In this document: positions 11,841-23,463 of the stretch, piece by piece
Numbering within the stretch: position 1 is the stretch's first letter
How the letters are laid out: the number at the start of each line of letters is the position of its first letter
Assembly (NCBI RefSeq): GCF_003597395.2
Contig: NC_133770.1
Coordinates: 26,908,422 to 26,972,421 of the forward strand
Source: Chelonoidis abingdonii
Lineage: Eukaryota; Chordata; Testudines; Testudinidae
Reading direction: 5' to 3'
DNA length: 64,000 nucleotides
Made by a program: the position numbers and the translations under genes
Notes under the pieces: generated by a model
The model's database searches: none
The model's input: the letters and a program-made list of their open reading frames with translations, nothing else
What the model was told of the DNA's origin: nothing

Positions 11841-13787
11841 ATAAGACTCTGTCTCAAAGACTTGGGAGAGAAAAGATCAAAGACTCAAGACTTGTGGTGA
11901 AAGTTGCCTATCCAGCAGCTAGGACCTTGAGCCAGAATGGAGAGAGAACCAGCTGGCTTTTATGGACAAATCTGAGAAATCAGGCATTATTTGCGACTGG
12001 GGCAGGAGCAATACCTTGTGTTGGGCAGTGGATTAGGGGAGCTTTCATAGACTCGGATAGCTGAGATAACCTTTAGGATACTTATCCAAAGTCTTTTCTT
12101 ACCATTAGAACAAGTACTGTAACTAGCTATAACAAACAAGCAGATGGGGAACAATATAGTCCCGTAATGCTAGGAGCAAACTGATTTATTATAGTAGCTA
12201 TTTTCATTGCAGTGTTTAAACTTACAGCTACACTTTAATGCATTTCTTACTATCTAATAACTTACAATACAATTGAAATTGATTTTAAAAAATCTAGAAT
12301 TATTGAACATGCATAAATTCACTGAGTAAGGCTAAAGCATTTTTCCTGCATTGAAACATTTGGGCATTTTAGAAGTATAGCTTCAAGCTGTCTGACTTCT
12401 TTGTGAGCAGTCAGTAAAAATCTGTGTATGTTTCCCTTTCAGGTCATTTACCAGAAAATTTAGTATTGATAATAACATTAAGAACATTGCAGAAGTGGCC
12501 AGTGCAATTATATAAAATGTATAGGTTTCCTTACCAGGACAGGAAGATGGTGCTGCAGTTAAATCTCTGCAGTGCACCTCAGGTGTTCTGGGTTCATTTT
12601 CTGGCTCAGACATAAACTTCCAACCACTGGCTCTGGAACCAGTGGGGGGCTAAGGGGCCATGCTCCCCTCCCGCTTTTTAACAAAAGAAACATAAGTGCA
12701 GAATTCACGTCCCCCACAGATTTTTACCCCTCAGCAGAATAATAGATTCTGTCAGGAAGGTGATTCAATTATATCTTTTGCCCACCAGGAGCTGCTGTGG
12801 CACCAGAAGAGAAGGCAGTTGGCTCACCATCAGAGCAGGTAGCTGCAGAGAGGGAGGAGGCACTTTGGCCTTGACCCTCCCACTTCTACAAAGCTTCCAG
12901 AACCCTTGCTTCCAAAGATAGTCACTTACGTCTAAATTGTAGTTTGGACTGTGCTCCCATATAGGAGGATTAGGAGGAGTGAGAACCCCTCTTAGCAAGC
13001 TGCCTGGATCTCGGATCTGGCCCTGCAGGAGTAAGCAATACTACACTAAGTCTGCTTAGTCTCTCCTGGGAGTGGGTAGGGAATGGATGGAGCCATAGTT
13101 TCCACCTCAACACCCAGTGACCCACAGAGCTGAGATGGCCCAATGTGAAGGCAGACAGGTAGTTATTGACTGCAGGTACAGGCCAGCAGTAAATTATTAC
13201 CACCTTAGAGCCACAGTCCTTCCCAGGGCAGCACAGCAATGTGCTGTCCTTTATTGTGGGCTGTGTCCTTGGTACACAATCCAGCCCTGAGCCACAGAGA
13301 AAAAGTAAGTTTCTCCTTTGTTACACTGGGATAATTCTTCCCTATTTTTCAGAACTATTGAAAGAAAAAAATCACTGATGATTAGAAGGAGCTCAGATAC
13401 CGTTGATGATGAGGACTATGTCAGAATCATGCAAGCGAGCCATTTTTGCTCATATGGAAAAAAATATTTAACACAATTGCTTTTACCACAAGCAGAAAAT
13501 TTGACTAAGGATTTTTTTCTCCTCTTTATGCATCGACTAGAAAATATACCCCTGAAGGAGCTGTCTTCCCTTAGGTCCTGATTTTGAGAGCTGCTAACCA
13601 TCTAGAGGTCCCACTGGACTTCACATGGAGCTTAGCATGCAGAGCCCTTCTAAAAACCAGGTACTGGTAGACTAGAAGGAGAGGTGAGAAAGAAGTTTTA
13701 AGTAAGAGAAGCTACTGCAGAAACAGTTCTAGTTATTCACATATCAAAGTGTGGGATGAATAATTAAATATAAAAGCGGAGAGAGAT
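11841..13787. other. Intergenic DNA, nothing recognised
   Basis: There are short frames only and no family resemblance. A purine-rich stretch lies near 13300-13420. No repeat boundary could be supported. Confidence 0.35.
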
Positions 13788-14549
13788 TCAGGATACTTCT
13801 ACAGTACAAAATTAATCTGAACTTATTTTACTCTAATTTTCTGAAGCGATTTTCTACAATTAGTGTTGTGAGTCCCCACTGAAGCATGTGAATTCAGTGG
13901 AGTGTGTCCACAGTACTGAGGCTAGCATCAAATGTCAGAGCGGTGCACTGTGCTTAGCTATCCCACAGTTCTCACTGTATCTGCCGCCTATTGGAATTCT
14001 GGGTTAAGCTCCCAGTGCATGATGGGGCAAAAACATTCTTGTGGGTGTTTCTGAGTGTGTGCCGTCACTAGCTCCTTCCTTGTGAAAGCTATGGCAGATG
14101 CCATACTACCAGTAGACGGTGCAGCACAGTGTACCACCTGTCTCCTGGTACTATGAATCGACCTTGCATGTCTTCTTGTCTTTCTATCTACTCTTTCATT
14201 TAACCATCTCCTGCCTTTTTTCAGCTACCATGGACAGAGACACACCGCTTCCACCACTTTTTCCATATTGTCTGTCCTGGGCTCCCGTGGAAGCTACAGA
14301 AGGCAACAATTCCCTGCCTTTTTTCGTCCACCATGAACAGAGCCGCACAGCTTCTGCTGCAAACTCTGCTCATGGTCCCACCGCAAACTCTGCTCTCCTG
14401 CTCTTGCAGCTCTAACGAGCTTTCTGACTCTGTGAAAGCTACAGAAGACAACCATTTACCGCCTTTTATCGGCCATTTTGAACTGAACACTTCCTTTTGC
14501 GCCCTTTTTCCATGATTACCCATGCAGGCACCATAGCGCGGCAAGCATA

Positions 14550-14877
14550 GAGCCCACTCGGATCTCTGCTGCAGTTTCGACCATTGTAAATATCTCGCAC
14601 ATTATCCAGCACTATATGCAGAACCTGCAAAACCAGGCGAGGAAGCAACGACAATACAATTACTATACTGATGAAGACATGGACACAGACATTCCTAGAA
14701 GCACAGCATGTGGTAATTGGGAGATCATGGTAGCATTGGGCCTGGTTCATATCATGGAACGCCAATTCTGGACCTAGAAAACAAGCACAGACTGGTGGGA
14801 CCGCATAGTGTTGCATGCCTGGGACGATTCCCAGTGGCTGCGAAACTTTCATATGCGTAGGGCCACTTTCATAGAAC
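14550..14877 (+). pseudogene. N-terminal remnant of a HARBI1-like Harbinger transposase
   Basis: The conceptual frame reads through DEDMDTDIP, WEIMVALGLV, RQFWT, TSTDWWDRIVLHAWDDSQW and NFHMRRATF, the conserved N-terminal region of vertebrate HARBI1-type transposases of this turtle Harbinger family. A TAG at 14775-14777 interrupts it. Homology stops right after the ATF motif at about 14877, where the reverse-strand Myb/SANT gene ends. The DDE catalytic domain that should follow has been deleted. The call is made from remembered family pattern; a translated search would confirm it. Confidence 0.6.
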
Positions 14878-14893
14878 AAGTCGAGAAACCAAA

Positions 14894-15363
14894 TCAAAAG
14901 TTCGCATATGCCCACTTTCTGCTGCCTGGGCGATCCTCTGGGGTTGAGTGTGTGGGTCCCAGTAGCCTCCCCCTTGCTGTTCTTGGGCGTCTGGGTGAGG
15001 AGGCTGTGGAACTTGGGGAGGAGGGAGGGCAGTTAGACAGGAGCTGCAGCAGTAGTCCATAGTCTTGCTGCCTTTCCAGCATTAGATTCACCATACAGCG
15101 GAGCATGTCGGTTTGCTCCTCCATGAGCTTGACCATAGCATCCTGCCTGCTCTCACTGCATGCATCTCTCCTCTGTTCGTGTTCCTGTAATGTTTTACGA
15201 GACTCCGCAATTGTTTGCCTCCATGCATTCAGCTGGGCCCTATCAGTGCGGGAGGACTGCATGAGCTTGGTGAACATGTCTTTCCGAGTTCGTTTTTTCC
15301 ACCTTCTAATCTGGACCAGCCTCTGGGATGGAGTAGATAGGGGCTGAGTTGAAACATTTTCAC
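14894..15363 (-). pseudogene. Exon 2 of the Harbinger Myb/SANT accessory gene
   Basis: The frame begins after a good acceptor (a pyrimidine tract ending CCTCCCACAG on the minus strand at about 15364) and ends in a stop at 14894. It encodes a basic RRWKKRTRKD segment, a helical Gln/Glu/Arg-rich stretch (MFTKLMQSSRTDRAQLNAWR; MVKLMEEQTDML) and a Ser/Pro linker (PPSSPSSTASSPRRPR). This is the usual C-terminal half of the second, DNA-binding protein of PIF/Harbinger elements. It is predicted to form a coiled coil and partner the transposase. The codons are mostly intact in this exon. Confidence 0.65.
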
Positions 15364-15781
15364 CTGTGGGAGGAGAAAAAGAGACAGTACTATTTTAAAA
15401 TATACATTTCAGAGAACAAAGGGGACACTTTGGTATGAGTAAGCCATCACACACAGCCAGACAACAGAATTCAGCTTGCAGGCAGCCTAGGTGCGCGCGG
15501 GGTTCTGCTTCTTCTACCTTCATTTCAATGTTTTCAAACTGCTGGGAGCCCTTTCCCATAGCAAGCAGAGCCTGGTGAGTTTGCCATAAAGGACAGCCTG
15601 CAGGCTGTTTGGGATGATCACTTCACACAACGCACAACCCCCACCCCCACACCCACCACATGGCTCCAATGAGGCTCTGAGCAGGGATGAGCCCTTTAAA
15701 CTATGCACAAACAGCCCAGCACCGCTCATTTCCCCCCCTCCCTGCCCTTGACTGCATGGCTCCGATCAGGCTCTCACTCAC

Positions 15782-16338
15782 CAGAAGTACCGTCTCCAGG
15801 GTCATTGTCCGGGACCCGCATTGGGACTGGGGGGGAGACTATTGGCTCCAGCATTAAGCATAGTTCTTGGCTAGGGGGGAAACAGATTCCCCACTTGCCG
15901 CCTGTCTACTGTCGTCCTCATCCTCCTCTTCATCCTCCAATGACTCTTCCTCCTCGCTCCATGCAACTCCCCCTTGCAGAAGTCCACGGACAGTGGTGGG
16001 GTAGTAGTGGTGTCACCCCCCATAATTGCATGGAGCTCATGGTAGAAGCAGAATGTATGGGGCTGGGACCCAGAGTGCCTATTTGTCTCCCTGGCTTTTT
16101 GGTATGCTTGCCTGAGCTCCTTGATTTTTGTACGACACTGTTCTGTGTCCCTGGAGTAGCCTCTTTCCGTCATGGTCCTGGGGACTTTAATGTATGTATT
16201 TGCATTCCTTTTTTTGGAACATAGTTCTGCCATAATAGACTCATCTCCCCAACATGCAATGAGATCCAGTACCTCCCATTCAGACCATGCTGGAGCTCGT
16301 CTGCGAATCTGAGACTGCATGATCTCTTGTGAATTCAT
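15782..16338 (-). pseudogene. Exon 1 of the Harbinger Myb/SANT DNA-binding protein
   Basis: The open frame 16338-15871 encodes a Myb/SANT-like trihelix domain. The visible landmarks are RAPAWSEWEVLDLIACWG (helix 1), ELCSKKRNANTY, the region around MTERGYSRDTEQCRTKIK, and ELRQAYQKARETN. The tail IMGGDTTTTPP is typical of this family. In Harbinger elements this protein binds the terminal DNA and brings in the transposase. The frame stops at 15871, but acidic/proline sequence continues in another frame to a donor site (TCTG|GTGAGTGAG) at about 15782, so one frameshift is likely. The intron is about 15364-15781, GT-AG. The CR1 insertion lies at its 5' end, separating the gene from its promoter side. 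Confidence 0.7.
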
Positions 16339-16469
16339 AGATTCATAGACTCTAGGACTGGAAGGGACCTCAAGAGGTCATCGAGTCCAGTCCCCTGCCC
16401 TCATGGCAGGACCAAATACTGTCTAGACCATCCCTGATAGACATTTATCTAACCAACTCTTAAATATCT

Positions 16470-16633
16470 NNNNNNNNNNNNNNNNNNNNNNNNNNNNNNN
16501 NNNNNNNNNNNNNNNNNNNNNNNNNNNNNNNNNNNNNNNNNNNNNNNNNNNNNNNNNNNNNNNNNNNNNNNNNNNNNNNNNNNNNNNNNNNNNNNNNNNN
16601 NNNNNNNNNNNNNNNNNNNNNNNNNNNNNNNNN
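16470..16633. other. Assembly gap (run of N)
   Basis: 164 undetermined bases lie inside the 3' region of the CR1 copy. Sequence on both sides reads as CR1, so the gap hides CR1 sequence. Confidence 1.
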
Positions 16634-16639
16634 TACCCT

Positions 16640-18990
16640 GACAGTTAGGAACTTTTTCCTAATGTCCAACCTAAATTCTCCTTGCTGCAGTTTAAGCCAT
16701 CTTCTTGTTCAGTCAGTAGAGCTAAGGTGACATTTTCTCCCCTCTTCGGATTGAACCTTTTAGATACTGAAAACTGCTATCATGTCCCCTCTCAGTCTCT
16801 CTTTGTCCAAACTAAAATAAAACCAGTTTCTTTCAGCCCTTCCTTCATACGTCATGTTCTCAAGACCTTTATCATCTTGTTGGCTCTCTGGACCCTTCAT
16901 TTCTCCACATCATTCTTGAAATGCGGTGCCCAGAACTGGTTACATACTCCAGCGATGAGCCTAACCAGCAGAGAGTAGAGTGAAGAATGACTTCTCTGTC
17001 TTGTTTACAACACACCTGTTAAGCGTCCCAGAATCACGTTTGCTTTTTTGCAACAGATACCCTGTAATTTAGCTTGTGCCCTGAGACCCTAGTCTCTTTC
17101 TGCCTACTTTTCCTAGACCAGTCTCTTTCCCCTTCTGTATGTGTGAACTAATTGTTCCTTCTAGTGGAGCACTTTGCATTTGTCTTATTGAACTTCATCG
17201 TTCTCAGACATTCTCCAATCTTGCTAGCTCATTTTGAATTTTGACCCTGTCCTCCAAAGCATTGCAATCCCATCCCAGTTTGATATCGTCCGCCAAACTT
17301 AATAAGCGTACTTTCTCTGCAACATCTAAATCATGATGAAGATATTGAACAGAGCGTCCCAAAACAGACCCTGCCGAAACCCACTTGTTATACCTTTCCA
17401 GCTGGAATTGGGAGCCATTAATAACTACTCTCTGAGTATTTATCCAGCCATTAGTGCTCACCTATAGTAGCCCATCTAAATTGTAGCCTAGTTTATCGAT
17501 AAGGATATCATCGAGACCGTATCAAATGCCTTACTAAAGTCTAGGTATACACATCCACCGGCTTCTCCCTTATCCACAAGACTGTCCTATCAAAGAAGCG
17601 ATCGATGGTTTGATATGATTTGTCTTTCAAATCCATGCTGGCTATCCTATCACCCTACACCCTTCCAAGTGTTGCGGATGATTTCTTTAATGTGCTCCAT
17701 TATCTTCCCTGGCCGCAAGTTAAACTAACTGGTCTGTAGTTTCCTGGGTTGTTTTATTTTCCCTTTTTATAGATGCGCACTTATTTGCCCTTTTCCAGTC
17801 TTCTGGAATCTCTCCCGTCTTCCATGACTTTCAAAGATAATAGCAGAGGCTCAGATACTCCTCTATTAACTCCTGAGTTCTGGATGCATCTCATCAGGCC
17901 CTGTGACTTGCAGGCATCTAACTTTCTAATTATTTTACTGCTCTTTTTTTTTTATCTTCTAAACCTACCCCTTCCATAAGCATCACTATGTAGACGTCTC
18001 AGATCTCAGTGAGACCAAAACAAAGAAGTCATAAGCTCTCTGCATTTCCAAGTTCCTGTTACTGTTCTCTCCTCCTCACTGTGCAGTGGGCTATCCTGTC
18101 TTGGTCTTCCTCTTGCTTATTATTATGATAAAAAAGTCTTTTGTTTTCCCTTTATTCCCAAGCTAGTTGAGCTCATTTGTGGCCTTTGTCTTTCTAATCT
18201 TGCCCCTGCATTCCTGTTTATTTGCCTATATTCTCCTTTGTAATCTGACCTAGTTTCCATTTTTTATTATGACTCCTTTTATTTTGTAAGGTCATGCAAG
18301 ATCTCTGGTTAAGCCAAGGTGATCTTTTGCCACATTTTCTTCTTTCCTACCCATCGATGCTGCTTTTGAGCCTTAATGTGTCCCTTTGAAAAACTAGCCA
18401 AGTCTCTAAGTTGTTTTCCCTCAGTTTGATTCCCATGGGACCTTACCTATCAGCTCTCTGAGCTTACCAAAATCTGCCTTCCTGAAATCCATGGTCTCTA
18501 TTTTGCTGTACTCCCTTCTACCCTTCCTTAGAATTGCAAACTCTATGATTTCATGATCACTTTCACCCAAGCTGCTTCTACTTTCATTCTCAGAAAGTTC
18601 CTCCTATTGTTAAATCAGTCTAAGAACTTCCCCCTAGCTTTTTCAACCTGGAATAAAAGTGTCTGCAGGCAGTCCAGGAACCTTATTGGATGTAGTCTGT
18701 GCCCCGTGGTATTTTGCCCACATATATCTGGATAGTTGAAGTTACCCCATCACCACCAATCTTGTGGCATTGGATGATTTTGTTAGTTGTTTAAAAAAGC
18801 CTTATACCACCTCTTCACACTCGGTAGTAGGTGGACCTAGATAGTAGCAACCTCACACGACATCACCCTTGTTTTTCCTCTATATATCATACCAGAGACT
18901 CTCAACACTTGCATCATCCTATGTCGATCTCCACCTTAGTCCAAGTGTGCACGTTTTAAATTAAGGCAAACCTCCTCCCTTTTCCCTGTC
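16640..18990 (-). pseudogene. CR1 ORF2 remnant (endonuclease and reverse transcriptase)
   Basis: No long frame survives, but pieces are recognisable on the minus strand. At 17204-17461 there is an RT segment with GSVLGRSVQ, LLSLADDIKLG (the LADD form of the CR1 RT catalytic box) and ALEDRVKIQNELARLENV. Near 18480-18300 there is the endonuclease-RT linker ([16 protein letters not shown]). Near 18730 an endonuclease fragment matches the GDFNxPDI box in degraded form. ORF2 of CR1 supplies target nicking and reverse transcription. Many stops and frameshifts make this copy dead. Confidence 0.65.
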
Positions 18991-19295
18991 AATCCTTCCT
19001 GGCCAACCTATACCCATCACACCAACATCTCCAATCATGTGTTTATCCCACCAAGTTCAGTGATGCCAACGATGTCATAATTGTATTATTTATTAGCACT
19101 TCCATTCTTCCTGCTTATTACCTCTGACTCTCGCATTTGTATATAGGCATCTCAAGATACTGGTTGATCTTGCCTCCCAGTTTGCCCTGACCCTCCTTTC
19201 TCTCTGCCATTAAGCCGCCGCCTCTTGATTTCCAACCCATCTCCCTGGTCTTCAGTTCCCCACTTACCTGTGGCTTGCTCCCTGTCCCGTCCAAC

Positions 19296-19698
19296 CTAGT
19301 TTAAAGCCCTCCTCACTAGGTTAGCCAGCCTGTGTGCAAATAAGGTCTTCCCCCTCCTCGAAAGGTGAACGCCATCTCTGCCTAGCAGTCCTTCCTCGAA
19401 TAGCATCCCGTGGTCGAGGAAGCCAAAGCCGTCCTGGTGACACCATCTTCGCAGCCAGGCATTCACCTCCATGATGCATCTGTCTCTGCCTGGGCCCCTA
19501 CCTTTGACAGGAAGAATCGAAGAGAATACTACCTGTGCTCCAAACTCCTTCACCCGTGCTCCCAGAGCCCTGTAGTCACTCTTGATCCGCTCAGCATCAC
19601 ACCTCGCAGTATCATTTGTGCCCACATGGATGAGTAGCATGGGGTAGTAGTCAGAAGGCCTGATAATCCTCCACAATGCCTCTGTAACATTTTGGATA
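19296..19698 (-). pseudogene. CR1 ORF1 esterase (SGNH hydrolase) domain, 5'-truncated
   Basis: This is an open frame in reverse orientation with LLIHVGTNDTA (the GTND block), GARVKEFGAQVVFSSILPV, NAWLRRWC, GFGFLDHG and GRDGVHLSRRG (the Asp-x-x-His block), ending ANLVRRALN and stop. These are the conserved blocks of the lipolytic-esterase-like domain of CR1 ORF1. The reading frame runs on past 19698 as if it were a 205-codon protein, but the part from 19699 to 19913 is Harbinger sequence, so the first third of that frame is an artefact of the insertion. The catalytic Ser block is lost with the truncation. Confidence 0.7.
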
Positions 19699-20080
19699 CA
19701 TGATGGTGGACTATGCATGGTCGCCAGTGATGGTGGACTGTGACCAAACTGAAAATGAAATTCAAAAGTTCCCGGGGCTTTTCCTGCCCACCTGGCTAGT
19801 GCATCGGAGTTGAGAGTGTCGTCCAGAGCAGTTACAAGGGAGCATTCTGGGATAGATCCCAGACACCAATAATGTTGAATTGCATCCACAATACCTTTAA
19901 CCTGGGATTGCAATCTCGATTTAAGCGCTACTCCACTTGCCGAGGTGGAGTACAGAAATCGATTTAAAGAGCTCTTTAAATTGAAAAAGCTGGTTTGGTC
20001 ATGTGGACGGAATCATTTTTTTTTTTGTAAATGAACTTTGGCTAATTCCGAAATAACAGACTAGTGTAGACCAGGCCTCA

Positions 20081-21719
20081 GTGACATTTTTTGGGGGGGA
20101 GCTAAGGAGATAGCACTGCACTGCAGCCTCCCTACAAATGTCTCCCACATCCTTTGTAATAGTTCTCCCTCATGCAGGGAGAATTACATTGTTTTTAGTC
20201 ACACTTGAGGCCCAGTGTTGCATTCCTTGCAGGCCCAAATCTCCTCCTGAAGTCAGTGGGAGTTTGGCGTACACGAAGAATGTTATCTGGGCACTGGAGC
20301 TTATTTAACATGTCCCAAAGGAAGGGAGGGGCTGATATTTATAAGTATATAACTGACAAAGTTCGTGAAAGAGAAATTAGCTGGGGTGGAAGAAGAATTT
20401 AATATAATTTGTCTTCTAAAATCCCAATGGGATACAATCAGGATGTAATGGCTCTTTCACAGCAATAAGCAGGACGCAAATCATTCCCCAGGCCTGCTGG
20501 TTAAAAACTCAGACAAATCACAGACCTGAATTTAAAGAGGAGAGAAGTGCTGCCTCTGCAGCAGCGCTTACTCAGGTCTGGGGTCTGTGCAGGAGAAGGG
20601 GTAGGCTGGGAACAGGGAGAGATGAGCACATTAAATCCCTATTAGCTCCACGGGGATTCCAAAGATAACACTAAGGGAGTCAGTATTCATATGTGGCAAG
20701 TGCCCACTCCATGTTCTGCACTCCCAGACATATAGGGCACAGATGACCCTGGCCTCAAGCAGAGCCCCCAGGTGTCAGCATTGAACTCAGGGTCTCTGGG
20801 GCATTTGTAGTCAATCTCACAGGAAAAGAAAAGGAGAATGTCTCATAGATTAGTCCCCCCATCTGAGTACATATAGGACAAATTATTTGCATAAAACTGG
20901 TATCAGGACAATGACATCACTTGAAATGCATAAGAGAAGATGAGGCTACTAGCCCTATGGTATGTATTAATCTAAGAATAAGCAAAATAAACGCCTAATC
21001 ATGAAAATATTTATGCTTGACTTCAAGGACTACTCGTGCTTAAAATTAAGCATGTGCGTGTGTGTTTCTAGGTCTGGGGCCTAAGACCTGATTCATTCTA
21101 TTATCTGCAACCTCAAATAATTCCCATGATTGGATAGTAAACAAAAATTACGTAAACTTTATGGAAAGACAGATAACGATTTAAGTGAATATTTCCTTAG
21201 AAAAATAAACAAATCATAGATTAAGTGTAAAAAACTTAAAGGTCACGTGACTTGTTTTCTGCGAAATTATAACAATTAAAATGCAATTTGCCTTTTTTTA
21301 ATCAATCTTTTAAGTCATTTAATACCTACATATTATGTCTCTTTGCTAATGACTTACCAGTTTTAAATACTTTGTGGTAATGATTTATATAATTTGAAGT
21401 GGTTATTTTCCATACTTCATTACTTTCCCTCAAATGATCATTGATTTGATAATTAGTTGATATTTTAAAGCCTGCAGGCATGATGTCCTTGAAAATGTTT
21501 TAAATGTCTTGTTCAGTGCAAAAATAAATTATAGTTTTCAAAATGCCATTCACTGGTAATTTTAGGTTTTGGGGGGGTATTTATTTATTTTTATTTTTTA
21601 TTACAGATTGAGAGACTGTTTCATTTTATGTAAATTAGAACTGTGTGGCAAGATACAACACTTTGTACTAAAATCTAATACAGTAAGATGGGTCCCTGTG
21701 CTTTGTAGGTAGCTATAAG
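20081..21719. other. Intergenic DNA, nothing recognised
   Basis: AT-rich in its second half. There is no coding frame of note. A fragment at 20980-21120 resembles the dispersed AAGCATGTGC family also seen near 30020. Confidence 0.35.
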
Positions 21720-21724
21720 ATATC

Positions 21725-22141
21725 TGTTACGTGCCTGAGTGCTATGCAAGGACGAGACACACACACACGGTGAGTGATATGGCTTTTAATGAGGGTGAGG
21801 AAACACACCTGCAACGGGGACTCCACATGTTGCTAACACAAAGCGGGGAGCTGAGTCCGAAGCAGCAAAACAATATCTGGTACATATAACTTTATGTTAA
21901 TGGCATGTAAAGCAGCTCATACATAGGCATGTGGGAGCTTTCCCATGGCTGGGGCTGCCTCTTTGGGCAAAGGGCCAAGGGCTTGCAACACTTCCCCAAA
22001 CACGCAGGGGCTTCCCAGGCTAGGCAAATCTAACCGGTTACAAGCGGCATGCACTAGTACACAACAACCTTTAATAACCTGTCCTTGAGAAGGCGATCAG
22101 CCCTAGCTAAGCCGTGACAAAATCTTCCGTAGTCCCTTACA
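21725..22141 (-). repeat. 3' LTR of the endogenous retrovirus
   Basis: 417 bp, TG...CA ended, 96-97% identical by eye to 28307-28723, with no length difference. On the element strand it starts TGTAAGGGACTACGG. ATTAAA at about 21785-21790 on the minus strand is a candidate polyadenylation signal. Flanked on the outside by ATATC. Confidence 0.9.
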
Positions 22142-22151
22142 TTCCTCCCCT
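22142..22151 (-). promoter_or_regulatory. Polypurine tract
   Basis: AGGGGAGGAA on the element strand directly abuts the 3' LTR. This is the plus-strand DNA primer position in retroviruses. Confidence 0.8.
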
Positions 22152-22158
22152 CGCCTTC

Positions 22159-23463
22159 TCAAAGGACAGCAACAGACATGGTAGTATATATCGACTCAGA
22201 TGACCCTATAGCATGGGTAGGGTGCCAAAAGCAACACCAGTGGCCACATAAGCTAAATAAACCGCAGCACACGCAAAAGCCCAACAAAACTAAAAGGCCA
22301 ACACACAGGCTCTGAACAACATGAGCGGCCCAACCACGAAGGGACGTAAGCCAGGACCAGAGCCAGGAATCTTCTTCTTGTTGGCCTATACCGTCTGCAA
22401 GGTGGCGTAAATCTTTCAGGGTCGCCTCTATCGAGCTTCCAGCATCTGTAACATTAAAACAACACATACCAGCAAACTCTTGACACATATGGCCATGTCA
22501 CAACAACAAATAATCAACAGCTAAGTGATTCTGCAGCATTCCTTGACGTACTTCATCTAATTCATGGGTAAGCAAATCCAAAACTGTGGAAGTCAAATTA
22601 ATGGCCTTCGCAACCGTACAAGCAAGGTGAGTGACCGCATGGTAATTATGGGCAACTAAACCAGGTACGCCCACCAGGGAAAAGAGGAGGGCTGCTGCCC
22701 GTCCTTCGGAATACAAAGTCACTTCAGCTTTGCACCCAGGATCTAGGGGAATGGTCCCCCTGCGTTGGCGGGAGGGGGTCATATGGGGAGGCAAAATCAT
22801 AAGTGGAGTAATACGCCCTACAGTGCAGGGGCCCCCAATACTATTGGCAGGAATATAGGTGTATGCAACCCTCCCACAAAACAAAAACCATCTCCGTGGC
22901 AATTTCGCATGTCCATAACCAAAATTAATTTCCACTTTCATTCTGCAAACCAAATCCTGATTAGTATGATTTACTACATCCCAAGTAGCTCCTCTAAAAA
23001 ACACACAGGTCTCAGCATGGGTAACATTAGCCAGGCGAAAGGAATACATAGTAGCGTCCTGCTGAAGCTGCCCCGGTGCACACATCTGATATAAATCCTC
23101 GTATGTCATGCGCTTGGAGCTAGGGGACTGCACAGAGGCAGCTTGTAGCGATTCTGGAGTGGCACTAATGCCAATAAAACACGTCTCCATAATGGCACCG
23201 ATGGCATGCACCCTGGGGAGACAAAACGAAGTAGAAGTAACAGCAACGTGGGCCAGTGTTACCCATGCATTATCCTGGGCAGGAACACCTGCTAGGCCGC
23301 TCGTTATAAGGAACGTTGCGAAAGTCGTGACAATGAGGCCATACGGGGATACTCTTCCCCGTCCGGTAGTATATAGGACCAACCTGCCTCTGTGGCCAAA
23401 ACGATGGCTGCGCGGGATTCTTGCTGCGGCAGGGTCCACCAGACGCTTGCCAATACATGCCAT
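22159..23463 (-). pseudogene. env: env: surface and transmembrane glycoprotein, one internal stop
   Basis: One frame of about 435 codons. A hydrophobic leader lies near residues 42-60. Several Cys and N-glycosylation sites follow in the surface unit. A furin-type site RQRR lies about two thirds of the way along. Then come the transmembrane subunit with a hydrophobic segment, a heptad region, a CX6CC motif and a C-terminal membrane span. CX6CC is the covalent SU-TM signature of gamma-type Env. A TGA at 22498-22500 breaks the frame within the transmembrane subunit, just before CX6CC. There is no frameshift. The start overlaps the end of the pol frame by 160 nt, as in gammaretroviruses. The frame ends 17 bases before the LTR. 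Confidence 0.8.

Larger units (their letters stand above)
16324..19698 (-). mobile_element. CR1 LINE (minus strand), 5'-truncated, inserted in the Harbinger element
   Basis: The plus-strand left edge (TTCATAGATTCATAGACTCT, then GGACTGGAAGGGACC) is the reverse complement of a CR1 3' tail. Moving right come the RT, the EN/RT linker and then the ORF1 esterase, so the element runs right to left. The hexamer CATGAT flanks it at 16318-16323 and 19699-19704 and may be a short target duplication. The unit is about 3.4 kb, including an assembly gap. It is truncated inside ORF1. Confidence 0.75.
13791..20077. mobile_element. PIF/Harbinger DNA transposon, interrupted by a CR1 LINE
   Basis: The left end GGATACTTCTACAGTA and the right end TAGTGTAGACCAGGCC are imperfect inverted repeats, flanked by the 3-bp direct repeat TCA (13788-13790 and 20078-20080). 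PIF/Harbinger elements make 3-bp duplications. Inside are a HARBI1-like transposase remnant on the plus strand (to about 14877) and a two-exon Myb/SANT gene on the minus strand (14894-16338), the two genes that this superfamily carries. A CR1 element occupies 16324-19698. Removing it leaves about 2.9 kb. The catalytic part of the transposase is missing. Confidence 0.75.

Noticed and set aside
14466..14915. 149-codon minus-strand frame in the Harbinger element
   Set aside because: It lies opposite the transposase remnant, whose plus-strand reading matches the family; the minus frame does not.
16460..16669. Frame made mostly of unknown residues
   Set aside because: Artefact of translating the assembly gap.
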